Of a stretch of 64,000 bases of DNA, positions 16,770 to 25,161 are shown piece after piece (positions within the stretch are counted from its first letter, which is position 1; every line of letters starts with the position of its first letter). The notes beneath the pieces are model-generated. The model was not told where the DNA came from, did no database searches, and saw nothing but the letters and a program-made list of their open reading frames with translations. Location: NCBI RefSeq assembly GCF_000226975.2, contig NZ_CP019285.1:2480001-2544000 (forward strand), given 5' to 3'. The stretch is from Halobiforma lacisalsi AJ5 (lineage in GTDB: Archaea > Halobacteriota > Halobacteria > Halobacteriales > Natrialbaceae). The translations under genes and the position numbers were made by a program.

Positions 16770-16935
16770 TAGCCAGGCGGACCTTGCGGAGGCAGTCGGT
16801 CTCTCGCCGGACAATCAACGCCAGCGAACGTGACCGGTAGCCTCACTGGAACTTGCGTTCAAACTCGCAGCGTACTTCGATTGTGCAGTCGAAGATCTGT
16901 CCGATCCCGAACTCGACGACATCGAGGAGCCGTGA
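16755..16935 (+). pseudogene. Decayed XRE-family helix-turn-helix regulator
   Basis: One frame at about 16769-16800 reads DSQADLAEAVGLS, the first half of an XRE HTH. After a shift, 16811-16837 reads TINASERDR (consensus QTINAIERG). After another shift, 16847-16935 reads LELAFKLAAYFDCAVEDLSD followed by PELDDIEEP and a stop. This is the complete ending of the common ~70-residue archaeal XRE regulator. At least two frameshifts are needed, so the gene is dead unless the assembly has errors. It would have been a small transcription regulator. Confidence 0.68.
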
Positions 16936-17116
16936 ACCCCTCTACCGATAGCGACCCTCGAGCGATCGCACGGTGACCTCATCACGAGAGAGACGTACTG
17001 CCTATTCAACGACCCATCTTCAAGACATCAGTGAAGGCGATTTTCCACCGGTTCCTGTTTTCGGATGCCAGATGGGAGTACCATGGCCACTCTGAAAACC
17101 GCCCTATCGACGATCG

Positions 17117-18538
17117 TCAATCGTCCTGAGAACTCCCCTCGAGGCTGCCCCGCTCGGTCATCATCGACGTGCCGCGGTCGACCCACCGGCGACGGTAGTA
17201 GACGACCGCGAGGTAGGCAACCCGGAAGACGAAATCCAGGATGATAGCGAGGTAGGCCGCGACGACCCCGTAGCCGAGTTCGACGCCGACGACGTACGTG
17301 AACCCGAGCAGGAAGACGAAGGTTCCGACGAGGCGGGCGATAAACGGCGTGAGCGTCTCGCTGCCGCCCCGGAGCGACCCCGCGAGGACGATGTACGCGG
17401 CGATCAGCACCGCCGCAATCGCGTACGCCTGCGCGAACCCGGTCGCGTACTCGACGGTCGCGGGGTCGCGGGTGAAAAGCAGGACGAATCGCTCGGCGAA
17501 GACGAAAAGCGCTGCACAGAGCCCACCCACCGTGAGCACGCTCAGTCCGGTCGCCGCGAGCCCGTAGTAGTACGCCACACTCGAGTCGCCCTCGCCGAGC
17601 GACTGGCCGACCAGGATGTTGGCGGCGACGCCGTACCCCCGGCCCAGCGGCGAGGCGACCTGCTGGTACATCCGGCGGCCGATGTGGTAGGCTGCGTTGA
17701 CCTCGGTCCCGAACGCGAGCAAGATTGCGTTGAACGGGAACTCGGCGATCATCTCGGAGATGCCCTCGGCGATGCGGGGCCAACTGATGAGTACGAGTTG
17801 TTTGGCGATGACGAACCGCCGCGGCCGGACGTACTGGATGTCGCTTGCCGAACTGCCGATGATCGCCAGGAAGGTGACTGCGCCGAGCCCGTCGGCAAGC
17901 GCCGTCGCGGCGGCGATGCCGATCACGCTCAGTTCCGGCAGCGGCCCGAGGCCGAACGCGAGCCCGACCGTCAGGAGGATGTTGAGCGCATTGACCGCGC
18001 CGTTGACGTACATCGGGGTCTTCGTGTCGCCGGTCCCCTGGATCGACCGGGCGGCGATGAAGTTGACGTGGATGGCCGGAGCCGACACCATGATGAGAAG
18101 CAGGTAGGTGCTGCCGTACTCGATCACCTGGGCCATCGCGCCGTCCTCGGCGAGGGTCCCGAGCACGGCGATGGCCGACTCGTTGAGCACCAGGCCGAAG
18201 AGGACGAACGGAATCCCGCCGAGCAGCCCGAGCAAAAGCGCCTGTGTCACCGCCTGGTCGCGGTTGGCGGTCGCGTCGGCGCCGGTATCCTGGCTCGAGA
18301 GCGCGATCGCGCCGTCGCCGATGCCGATCCCGAACCGGAGCGGGAACCGGGCGTAGATGTCCGCGAGGCCGACCGCGGCGACCGCCGCGGGGGAGAAGAA
18401 GCCGGCGACGATCAGGTCGGTCGTCCGCATCAGCGTTCGCAACACCTGTTCGGCCATGACGGGCCAGGAGAGGTCGAACACCCGCCGCCAGGCGCGCCAC
18501 AGGCGACTCCCGACGAGAGCAAGGACTACCGACAGCAC
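17117..18538 (-). CDS. MATE-family efflux transporter
   Basis: MATE proteins expel organic cations and drugs in exchange for Na+ or H+. The 473-residue protein has two homologous halves of about six membrane helices each. Typical motifs are RRVFDLSWPVMAEQVLRTLMRTTD at the N-terminus, NFIAARSIQGTGDTKTPMYVN at the end of the first half and LAGSLRGGSETLTPFIARL in the second. The start is GTG at 18538; no better ATG precedes the first helix. Downstream there is no partner gene; the substrate cannot be predicted. Confidence 0.93.
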   Translation of the reverse strand: MLSVVLALVGSRLWRAWRRVFDLSWPVMAEQVLRTLMRTTDLIVAGFFSPAAVAAVGLADIYARFPLRFGIGIGDGAIALSSQDTGADATANRDQAVTQALLLGLLGGIPFVLFGLVLNESAIAVLGTLAEDGAMAQVIEYGSTYLLLIMVSAPAIHVNFIAARSIQGTGDTKTPMYVNGAVNALNILLTVGLAFGLGPLPELSVIGIAAATALADGLGAVTFLAIIGSSASDIQYVRPRRFVIAKQLVLISWPRIAEGISEMIAEFPFNAILLAFGTEVNAAYHIGRRMYQQVASPLGRGYGVAANILVGQSLGEGDSSVAYYYGLAATGLSVLTVGGLCAALFVFAERFVLLFTRDPATVEYATGFAQAYAIAAVLIAAYIVLAGSLRGGSETLTPFIARLVGTFVFLLGFTYVVGVELGYGVVAAYLAIILDFVFRVAYLAVVYYRRRWVDRGTSMMTERGSLEGSSQDD

Positions 18539-18649
18539 TGGCGATGAATGCCCGCCGGCGTGGTTAAAAACTGAGTTTGCGGAAGCGCTGGGGGTGTTTC
18601 GACGGCGCGGAACGGACGCTCCCGTTCGAACCGTTCGAGGCCGGTACTT

Positions 18650-20005
18650 CTACTCGTCCCCGGTCTCGTCGTACGGCCACCGACCGCCGATCTTCAGCTC
18701 CTGGACGTACCCCTCGTCGAGCAACGCCTTCGTCTCCTCGCGGGAGCGCTGCGGGAACTCCCGGTCCGCCTCGGCGGCGGTGAACGCCGCGGAGGCGACG
18801 AGCACTGACAGTTCCCGGAGGTCGCGGACGTCGAGTTTGTCCAGCGTGTCGGCGTGGGTGTGACCCCAGCCGCGGCCGCTCGAGTCCGAGCTCGAGGAGG
18901 TCATCGACGCGGGGACGCCCTCCTGGACGAACGCCCACTGGTCCCCGTGGGGGCTGATGGTGTCGTCCGTCTCGAGGGGCACGTCGTACTCGTCGGCGAC
19001 CTCCTCGAAGAGGGTCGCGACGGCGTCGAACTCGTTGGCGTTGACGCGGAGGGTACGGGAGTTGCCCGCGCCGTCGAGGTTGATGACGCACTTCACGTTC
19101 TCGAGATCGAGCGTCGCCGCGGCGTGGGAGGCTCCCTGGAGGCCGATCTCCTCGGAGCCGAAGGGGACGAACCGGACGCGGGTCTCGAGGTCGTCCTCGA
19201 CCCGTTTCAGCAGGCGGGCGATCTCACAGACCAGCGCGGTGCCCGCGCCGTTGTCGTTTGCCCCCTCGGCGATGTCGTGGGCGTCGACGTGGGAGGTCAC
19301 CAGCACGACCTCGTCGGTGTCGGGCCCGACCTCGCCGACGACGTTTACGGAGTCGGTCGGTTCGTTCCGGGCGTCGACCCCGAGTTCGACCGTCAGTTCG
19401 CCGTCCTCGGCGTGGCGGAGCAGCCGTCGGCCGACCTCCCTGGAGACGCCGACGGCGGGGATCGGCCCGGGGCGGTTGTCGTAACCGATCTCGCCGGTCG
19501 CAGGCAGACACCCCTCGACGTGGTTGCGGAAGACGAAGCCGACCGCGCCGGCGTCGACCGCGCTAGCGTACTTCTCCATGCGGTGGAGCCGGCGGTCGTG
19601 ATCCGCGGGCGTCTCGCTCGAGGCCATCGCGACGTTCCCCTCGAGGTCGGCGTCCGCGAAGTCCTCGAGACGGCCGTAGCCGACGTCGACCAGCTCCGCC
19701 TCGACGGTTCCGCTCGGGGTGCCGGGGAGACCGATCACCTGATAGTCGGCGTCGTACGTCTCCGCGTGGGAGCGGGCGGTCTCGAGGACGGCGTTCCCGC
19801 GCCACCAGCCGTCGATCTCGAACTCCTCGAGGGCGACGTTTCGCAGGCCGACCTCCTCGAAGGCCGCTTTCACGCGTTCCGCGCCCCGTCGTTCGCCTTC
19901 CTGGCCGGCCATCCGGTTTCCGATGTCGACCAGATCCTCGAGTACGTCCCAGTGGAAGGAACTCGTGTGGGCGTCGCCGACGACGCTGTCAGGTAGTTTC
20001 GTCAT
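18650..20005 (-). CDS. M28-family zinc aminopeptidase with PA-like insert
   Basis: M28 peptidases use two zinc ions to remove N-terminal residues. Metal-site motifs occur in order: SHVDAHDIAEGANDNGAGT (His and bridging Asp, with the catalytic Asp in HVDAHD), FGSEEIGLQGA (catalytic and metal Glu), INLDGAG (Asp) and the late His in GWGHTHADTLD. The region between ~residues 90 and 190 looks like the protease-associated domain often inserted in this family. No signal peptide or Tat motif is seen, so a cytoplasmic location is likely. The length (451) is normal. Confidence 0.9.
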   Translation of the reverse strand: MTKLPDSVVGDAHTSSFHWDVLEDLVDIGNRMAGQEGERRGAERVKAAFEEVGLRNVALEEFEIDGWWRGNAVLETARSHAETYDADYQVIGLPGTPSGTVEAELVDVGYGRLEDFADADLEGNVAMASSETPADHDRRLHRMEKYASAVDAGAVGFVFRNHVEGCLPATGEIGYDNRPGPIPAVGVSREVGRRLLRHAEDGELTVELGVDARNEPTDSVNVVGEVGPDTDEVVLVTSHVDAHDIAEGANDNGAGTALVCEIARLLKRVEDDLETRVRFVPFGSEEIGLQGASHAAATLDLENVKCVINLDGAGNSRTLRVNANEFDAVATLFEEVADEYDVPLETDDTISPHGDQWAFVQEGVPASMTSSSSDSSGRGWGHTHADTLDKLDVRDLRELSVLVASAAFTAAEADREFPQRSREETKALLDEGYVQELKIGGRWPYDETGDE

Positions 20006-20160
20006 GGAGTGTGGGGGATCGGGAACCCCAAAGAAGGTACGGGATGCGGAAGTCGGGACCGCTCGATGTCACGAACGCGGTCACCGACTCGAGGTCGCCG
20101 GGCGGAGATGTGCCGCTCAACTTACTTGGTCGGTCGGCTCCTCGTGACTGTCACTGCGAG

Positions 20161-21342
20161 ATGAACGCAAGCACTGCCGGACTCGAACGCTGGACCCAGC
20201 GGTTCGTCGTCGCCAGCACGGCCGCCTTCGCGGCCACCCTGCTCTCGATCCTCGCCGGGGCCGACGGGCGAACGATCGTCCTGCTCGGATTGTTCGGCTT
20301 CGTCTGCCCGATGATCTTCGGGATGGGCTATCTCCTCCTGCCGCCCTACGCCGGGCGGACGCTGTCCGAGCCACGGCTCGCTGGGGTCCACTTCGTCATG
20401 GCCTACCTCGGCGTCGCGCTCCTCGTCGGCGGATGGCTGCGAGACGGGATCGGTACCCTGTTCACGGCCGGGGCGATTCTCTGGACGCTGGGCGTAGCCA
20501 CTTTCGTCGGCTCGCTGGCCGAGACGGTCGGGCCCGTCCTCCTCGAGCGGCCCGGGGACGTGTTCAAACTGGGTGACCGCCCCCAGCGATCTACCAGGGT
20601 CGCGACGGCGGCGATCCCGGTCGCGCTGGGGTATCTCCTGGTCGGGACGGTCGCACTGCTTGCGAGCACGCCGCTCCTCGAGCAGTCGGTCGCCGTCTCG
20701 CGTGCGAATCACGTCTATGCGTTCGGGTTCGGCGCGGTGCTCGTGTTCGCCCTCGGTGCGCGCCTGCTGGTCGGTTTCTACCACGTCTCGCCGCCGCGGA
20801 GCCTCGCCTGGCCGACGCTCGCGGCCGGCGCGATCGCCCCGGCGTTTCTCGCTGCAGGGCTCGGCCGTCCGCGCTGGTTCCGCGTCGGCGCGCTCGTTAC
20901 CGGGATCGCGATGGTGTGTTACCTGCTCCTGGTGGCCGTCGTCGCCGTTCGAACCGACCGCTCCCGGACCGAGCTCGCCGGCATCGGGCTGGGGGCGCTC
21001 GCGGGTGCGCTTGCCGTCGCAGTCGCCGTCCCGCTGGCGTTCGGCGCCGGGATCGAGGACGCCGTGGCGGTTCACCGGACCCTCGTACTGGCTGGCTTCT
21101 TCCCGCTGACGATCGCCGGCTACGCCTACCAGTTCTTCCCCATCCCTGACGGCCGGTTTCCCGGTGCGAGCGAGCGGACGGTGGCGATCTCGATCGCGCT
21201 CCTGGCGTCCGGAGTCACCGTCCAGGCGGCCGGCATCGCCTTCGGGACCGCCCAGGCCCAGGTTCGATCCGTCGGCGTCGCGCTCTCGTTCGTCGGTGCT
21301 GTCGTCTACGGCGGCTTGCTCGCGGGACGGTTCGCGAGGTGA
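20161..21342 (+). CDS. Polytopic membrane protein of unknown function
   Basis: The 393-residue product is almost wholly membrane-embedded, with about eleven or twelve hydrophobic segments, e.g. FVVASTAAFAATLLSILAG, IVLLGLFGFVCPMIFGMGYL and LAGIGLGALAGALAVAVAVP. Conserved-looking polar spots include HFVMAYLGVA, NHVYAFGFGAVLVF and YAYQFFPIPDG, which might bind heme or metal as in NnrS or cytochrome-oxidase-like proteins, but this is speculation. The ATG at 20161 is chosen because hydrophobic sequence starts soon after. Confidence 0.75.
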   Translation: MNASTAGLERWTQRFVVASTAAFAATLLSILAGADGRTIVLLGLFGFVCPMIFGMGYLLLPPYAGRTLSEPRLAGVHFVMAYLGVALLVGGWLRDGIGTLFTAGAILWTLGVATFVGSLAETVGPVLLERPGDVFKLGDRPQRSTRVATAAIPVALGYLLVGTVALLASTPLLEQSVAVSRANHVYAFGFGAVLVFALGARLLVGFYHVSPPRSLAWPTLAAGAIAPAFLAAGLGRPRWFRVGALVTGIAMVCYLLLVAVVAVRTDRSRTELAGIGLGALAGALAVAVAVPLAFGAGIEDAVAVHRTLVLAGFFPLTIAGYAYQFFPIPDGRFPGASERTVAISIALLASGVTVQAAGIAFGTAQAQVRSVGVALSFVGAVVYGGLLAGRFAR

Positions 21343-21400
21343 CCCCACTCCCAATCTGATTTGGAACCGTCCTCTTTGCCGAACAGTCACGAGTCCCTAT

Positions 21401-21694
21401 ATGGTCACGAACGACTGCGACCGGTCGTCCGACGACGCCCTCCTTCGAACCGAGCGCCGCGAGTCGGAGTCGATACTCTACACCCTCGTCAGAGCGATCG
21501 CTGCCGCCGAGGGAGTCCCCGCCGCCGAACTCGAGTCGCTATACGAGAGCGTCGACGCTGGGGCCCTCGCGGAGTTGCTCGAGCACGCCGACCGTCGAGG
21601 GACCGAGGTACGAGTCGCGTTCACGGTCGGAGAGTACGACGTCGTCGCGTCGCTCGAGGAGACGATGACGGTTCACGTCTACGACGCACGGTGA
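21401..21694 (+). CDS. HalOD1 output-domain protein
   Basis: The 97-residue protein has a charged N-terminal extension (DRSSDDALLRTERRESES) and then the HalOD1 pattern LVRAIAAAEGVPAAELESLY, ESVDAGALAELL and a beta-rich end (VAFTVGEYDVVASLEETMTVHV). It stands 58 bases after the membrane protein gene. Role unknown; see the related protein at 16275. Confidence 0.78.
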   Translation: MVTNDCDRSSDDALLRTERRESESILYTLVRAIAAAEGVPAAELESLYESVDAGALAELLEHADRRGTEVRVAFTVGEYDVVASLEETMTVHVYDAR

Positions 21695-21873
21695 TGTCGG
21701 TCGGCGGGGCTATGCCTTCACCTGATTTCCAATAACAAAGCCTCGTTGACGCCCTCCGTCGATGACGGGGTGAAGCCCGTGTTGGATATACCGCGCTTAT
21801 TCCAGAGAGAGCGGTCGGACTGGACACCGGGTCAGCCAGTTCGGTCGGCGGGGACGGAAGGCGATCAGCGACT

Positions 21874-23130
21874 TTACAGTAGGACTGCCTGGGCCAGTCC
21901 GAGGAAGACGAAAAAGCCCAGCACGTCGGTCGCCGTGGTGATGAAGATCGTCGCAGACGTCGCCGGATCGTATCCGATTCGGTCGAGCAACATCGGCGTA
22001 ATTGCGCCGAAAAAGCCCGCGATGACGAGATTCGCGACCATCGAGATACCGATAACGACCCCGAGTAAGAGGCCGAATTCGCCGAACGAAAAGGCGGTAG
22101 CGATCACGGCGACGAGCACACCGGTAATCGTCCCATTGACAGCACCGGCAACGACTTCGTTGAAGATGACACGCTTACCGGTGTTGAGCGACACCTCGCC
22201 GAGTGAAATCCCACGAACCGTGACCGCCATCGCCTGTGTCCCAGCATTGCCACCCATTCCGGCGACGACCGGCATGTATGCCGCCAAGATGGCGACAGCA
22301 GCGATAGTCGACTCGAACAACCCAACCACCGCTGCAGCCATAAACGCCGTTCCGAGATTGAGGATCAACCACTTGTATCGTCGCCGTACCTTCGTTCCCG
22401 GACCGTCGAGAACGCTTTCCTCTTCAGTGACGCCAGTGAACTCGTACAGCGTTTCACCCCGCGCCTCTTCGAGCAGTCGCAACAGGTCCTCGGCGTGGAT
22501 TACTCCGAGGATGTCCCTGTCCTCGTCGAGCACGGCAACGGAGCGCTCGCGGTTTTGCCTGAACACCTCAAGGACCTCTTCGTCATCGCGGTCGTACCGG
22601 ACATTCGGTGTCTCCTGGACGTAGTCGCTGATCGTCTCGGTTTCAGGATTGGCAACGGACAGCGCCACTCCAGGGAGTTCCCCACGTAATTCTCCGTTCT
22701 CAGTGACGAAGATCGTCGGAACCTGTCCCGTCGTCTCTTCGAACCGACGAACGCGTTCGATCACTTCCGAGAACTCCCGCGTTACATCGACAGTGACGTA
22801 ATCGAGGCTCATCACCCCGGCTGCACTTTCAGGGTCGAACGAGAGTAAGAAATCGATTTTTTCGCGGCGCTCGCTATCGAGCGTGGTGAGCAGCGCGTCA
22901 CGCGTCCCTTCATCAGTAAACCAGAGAACCGCAGTCACTTCGTCCGGATCGAGCTGGTCGATAAACGTCTTCAATTCATCCCGACTCATGTCCGCGATGA
23001 GGTGTTCTTGTATCTCTTCGGAGAGTGCGAAGAATACGTTTCGCCACTCGTTCAGTGGCAGGTCCGTGAACGGCTCCGACGGCTCCGAAGCCATCGCAAT
23101 CGTCTCCGGTAGGTCCGTTTGCCGGGTCAT
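21874..23130 (-). CDS. mgtE: MgtE-family magnesium transporter
   Basis: MgtE is a Mg2+ channel whose cytoplasmic N and CBS domains close the pore when internal Mg2+ is high. The 418-residue protein has the N domain (FFALSEEIQEHLIADMSRDELKT..., residues ~30-115), two CBS motifs (MSLDYVTVDVTREFSEVIERV and RSVAVLDEDRDILGVIHAEDLL), the plug helix and five membrane helices. The pore motif PVVAGMGGNAGTQ is present. Length and order fit the family. It is monocistronic; an AT-rich block precedes it at 23130-23160. Confidence 0.95.
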   Translation of the reverse strand: MTRQTDLPETIAMASEPSEPFTDLPLNEWRNVFFALSEEIQEHLIADMSRDELKTFIDQLDPDEVTAVLWFTDEGTRDALLTTLDSERREKIDFLLSFDPESAAGVMSLDYVTVDVTREFSEVIERVRRFEETTGQVPTIFVTENGELRGELPGVALSVANPETETISDYVQETPNVRYDRDDEEVLEVFRQNRERSVAVLDEDRDILGVIHAEDLLRLLEEARGETLYEFTGVTEEESVLDGPGTKVRRRYKWLILNLGTAFMAAAVVGLFESTIAAVAILAAYMPVVAGMGGNAGTQAMAVTVRGISLGEVSLNTGKRVIFNEVVAGAVNGTITGVLVAVIATAFSFGEFGLLLGVVIGISMVANLVIAGFFGAITPMLLDRIGYDPATSATIFITTATDVLGFFVFLGLAQAVLL

Positions 23131-23244
23131 ATACGGAGCATATAAGTCTAGCAGTAAATCATAACTGGTAGCACTATCGTGAACGCGGGTCGGAATATAG
23201 ACCGGTAGAGATAGTCGTACGAGCCGGTGATTGCGGAGGGGATC

Positions 23245-23463
23245 GAGACGGGTGTAAACTGAATCCGGATGAAGTCGAGCGAGCGCGGCGGCGAACGACT
23301 GCGCCGAGAGTCTTCCCGGTATCGAGAACGTCCTCGAGCAGCAGTGCCCGCGGCGAGGATGCCAGAGTGATCTCCGCGAGGACGCGCTCGTCGGCGACGA
23401 CGGCCTCTGCCGTCGCCGCGGAGTTGGGGACGGAGACGTATCGTCTATCGTTGGTCCCGCTCG
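23245..23463 (-). pseudogene. Phosphoribosyltransferase gene remnant
   Basis: On the minus strand 23306-23344 reads LLLEDVLDTGKTL, the PRPP-binding motif of type I phosphoribosyltransferases (consensus V-D-D-x-x-D-T-G-x-T). Upstream in the same frame lie YVSVPNSAATAEAVVADERV and LAEITLASSPRA. The frame is blocked by a stop just before this and no start or normal C-terminus can be found, so at most a core fragment remains. Which enzyme it came from is not clear. Confidence 0.4.
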
Positions 23464-23607
23464 ATCAGGGGGGCAAGAGCGGCGTCTCGAGCGATGGCAT
23501 CGATGCGGCGTCGGTGGCTGTTCATGCCGTTTTGTACACCTCGCGATCTGTCGCGAACCGAAAAGAGCGATCTAAAGACTGCCGGATCTTCTCGAGTTTC
23601 GAACCGT

Positions 23608-23859
23608 TCAGAGCCCGTAGTCCGACAGCGAGTGCTGGTGCTTCCAGTAGCCGACGACGGCGTCGACGTCGAAGACCAGCTCCCCGTCGGTCAACTCGAG
23701 CGTGATCTCTTCGGTGCCGATTTCGGTGTCGTGGCGGTGCAACTCGAGCGGTTCCTCGAACGTTTCGACGGTTACCATCAGTTCGCCCGCGGCCTCGAGT
23801 TCCGCTTGCAGCGTGTCGGCGTTCATGACTCCGTTCGACCCATTCGCCAGCGCCGTCAT
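23608..23859 (-). CDS. Small conserved haloarchaeal protein, unknown function
   Basis: The product of up to 83 residues is acidic and looks coding: MNADTLQAELEAAGELMVTV, ETFEEPLELHRHDTEIG, ITLELTDGELVFDVDAVVGYW and KHQHSLSDYGL. The second half alternates polar and hydrophobic residues as beta strands do. A start at 23826 (MNADTL) would drop 11 residues and is possible. I do not recognise a family with a known role. It is divergent from the Usp gene at 24017 with a 157-base gap. Confidence 0.6.
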   Translation of the reverse strand: MTALANGSNGVMNADTLQAELEAAGELMVTVETFEEPLELHRHDTEIGTEEITLELTDGELVFDVDAVVGYWKHQHSLSDYGL

Positions 23860-23968
23860 AAACGACGAGCGCGGTTCCCAGCGACTGGTTACCGGCGTCG
23901 GGACGCCGTCTCGAGGGTCTCGTTCGGATCGATTACCCTTCAGCAGGGGCAGTATCGGGGGCGAAGAA

Positions 23969-24016
23969 CGGGAGTCGGCGGCGCGATTTATAGGGGTCGA
24001 CCGCGACCGTCGAGAT
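23969..24016 (+). promoter_or_regulatory. Usp promoter with upstream 10-mer shared with the usp gene at 62801
   Basis: cgggagtcgg (23969-23978), 8 bases, TATA-like tttata (23987-23992), 24 bases, ATG at 24017. The same 10-mer and the same spacings occur before the ATG at 62801. Confidence 0.55.
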
Positions 24017-24451
24017 ATGTACGATCGGATCCTCGTTCCGACCGACGGGAGCGATTACGCCGAGCGGGCAGCGAGTCGCGCGTTCGACCTCGCGGAGACG
24101 GCTGACGGTACGGTGTACGCCATCAGTATCGCCGAAACCGGGCCGCTGGGCTCCGTTCGGCTCCCGGGGGACGACGCGAGTGCGGCCGACGTCCTGACCG
24201 ATCGCGCAGCGACGTTCGTCGAGCGACTCGAGGAACGTGGGGCCGACCGCGGAATCGACGTCGAAGGGGAAGTCAGGACCGGCGTCCCGGCTCACGAGAT
24301 CCTCGAGTATGCCGACGAGGTGGACGCGGAGGTCGTCGTCATGGGGACGCGGGGACGGGGTGGCGTCGGCCGACTGATGCTCGGGAGCGTCACGGACGGC
24401 GTTACCCGTCACGGCGATCTCGACGTGCTCGTGGTCGGGGAGCAGGACTGA
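24017..24451 (+). CDS. Universal stress protein (UspA family), single domain
   Basis: A 144-residue Usp starting MYDRILVPTDGSDYAERA, with the ATP-binding pattern G-x2-G-x9-G-S intact in GTRGRGGVGRLMLGSV. It is the only Usp gene in the window outside the 39-64 kb island, yet its promoter is matched base for base in spacing by that of the Usp gene at 62801. A copy of a dispersed hairpin repeat begins right after its stop codon. Usp proteins bind ATP or AMP and help cells survive starvation or oxygen loss; the partner here is unknown. Confidence 0.93.
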   Translation: MYDRILVPTDGSDYAERAASRAFDLAETADGTVYAISIAETGPLGSVRLPGDDASAADVLTDRAATFVERLEERGADRGIDVEGEVRTGVPAHEILEYADEVDAEVVVMGTRGRGGVGRLMLGSVTDGVTRHGDLDVLVVGEQD

Positions 24452-24452
24452 G

Positions 24453-24530
24453 ACGGGTTCCTGTCCATCAGTTCCGGCGCACCCACGATCCTGGGGTGGC
24501 TGTGCCGGTAAATCGGGACAGCAGTCCGTA
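24453..24530. repeat. Dispersed hairpin repeat, copy A
   Basis: This copy begins 2 bases after the Usp stop. It shares with copies B (42274) and C (58605) the order acggg..ctgtcc-tcagttccggc- variable hairpin -aaatcgggacag..tccgta. The outer arms ctgtcc and ggacag are inverted, so the RNA can fold into a long hairpin. See the repeat finding. Confidence 0.8.
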
Positions 24531-24567
24531 CGATCCCACTCGGACGACGTTCGAGCGACGGCTCGCC

Positions 24568-24999
24568 TCACTCGCTCGAGCGGCGTTCCGTGTCCGCATC
24601 GGTCTTCGTCGCGATCGCCTTCGACCGACGGCCAAGCCCCCAGCCGAACAGCGCGAGTCCGACGAAAACGGCGACCGCCTGAAGGGCGTGGGCCGCCGGG
24701 ACGGCTTCCGGCGTGAACCCCCAGGCGTCGAGACCGAGGCTCAACAGAAGCGCCACCAGAAAGAGCCCCAGACCGGCGTCGGCCGCGCGCATGTTCGGCA
24801 GGGTTTCCGGCGTGGAGAAGAGCCGACCGACGACGTAGAACAGACAGGTGTAAGGCACCCAGCCGAGTCCGACGTACCGTACCGCCCGCGAGCCGTCCCC
24901 CTCGAGAACGAGACGCGGGATCAACCCGAGGTAGACGATTCCGGTCACGAGCAGGCACCCGACCAGCAAACCCCACTGCCGTCGTTGCCCCGCGTCCAT
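24568..24999 (-). CDS. Four-helix membrane protein of unknown function
   Basis: The 143-residue protein starts MDAGQRRQWGLLVGCLLVTG and has four hydrophobic segments (WGLLVGCLLVTGIVYLGLI, YVGLGWVPYTCLFYVVG, LGLFLVALLLSLGLDAWG and HALQAVAVFVGLALFGWGLG), ending in a charged tail. A longer frame to 25134 adds 45 non-membrane residues, so the ATG at 24999 is preferred. Its start is 162 bases from the divergent UbiB-like gene. Family not recognised. Confidence 0.65.
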   Translation of the reverse strand: MDAGQRRQWGLLVGCLLVTGIVYLGLIPRLVLEGDGSRAVRYVGLGWVPYTCLFYVVGRLFSTPETLPNMRAADAGLGLFLVALLLSLGLDAWGFTPEAVPAAHALQAVAVFVGLALFGWGLGRRSKAIATKTDADTERRSSE

Positions 25000-25161
25000 A
25001 GCTACGACGAGACTGGCGGAACTGTTCAATCTATCGATCGGTTCGACGGCGGCGCCGGCCTGATCGACCGCAGTCAGCGGGATCACCGACGTATTTGTGT
25101 TCGGTCTTCGAACACGACGTATGGATCGTCCCACGATCGACGGCCCCTTCGCCCGACACCG

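Noticed and set aside
20122-21390. 422-codon minus-strand frame rich in Glu, Arg and Gln
   Set aside because: It is the complement of a convincing membrane protein gene; its extreme composition is typical of a shadow.
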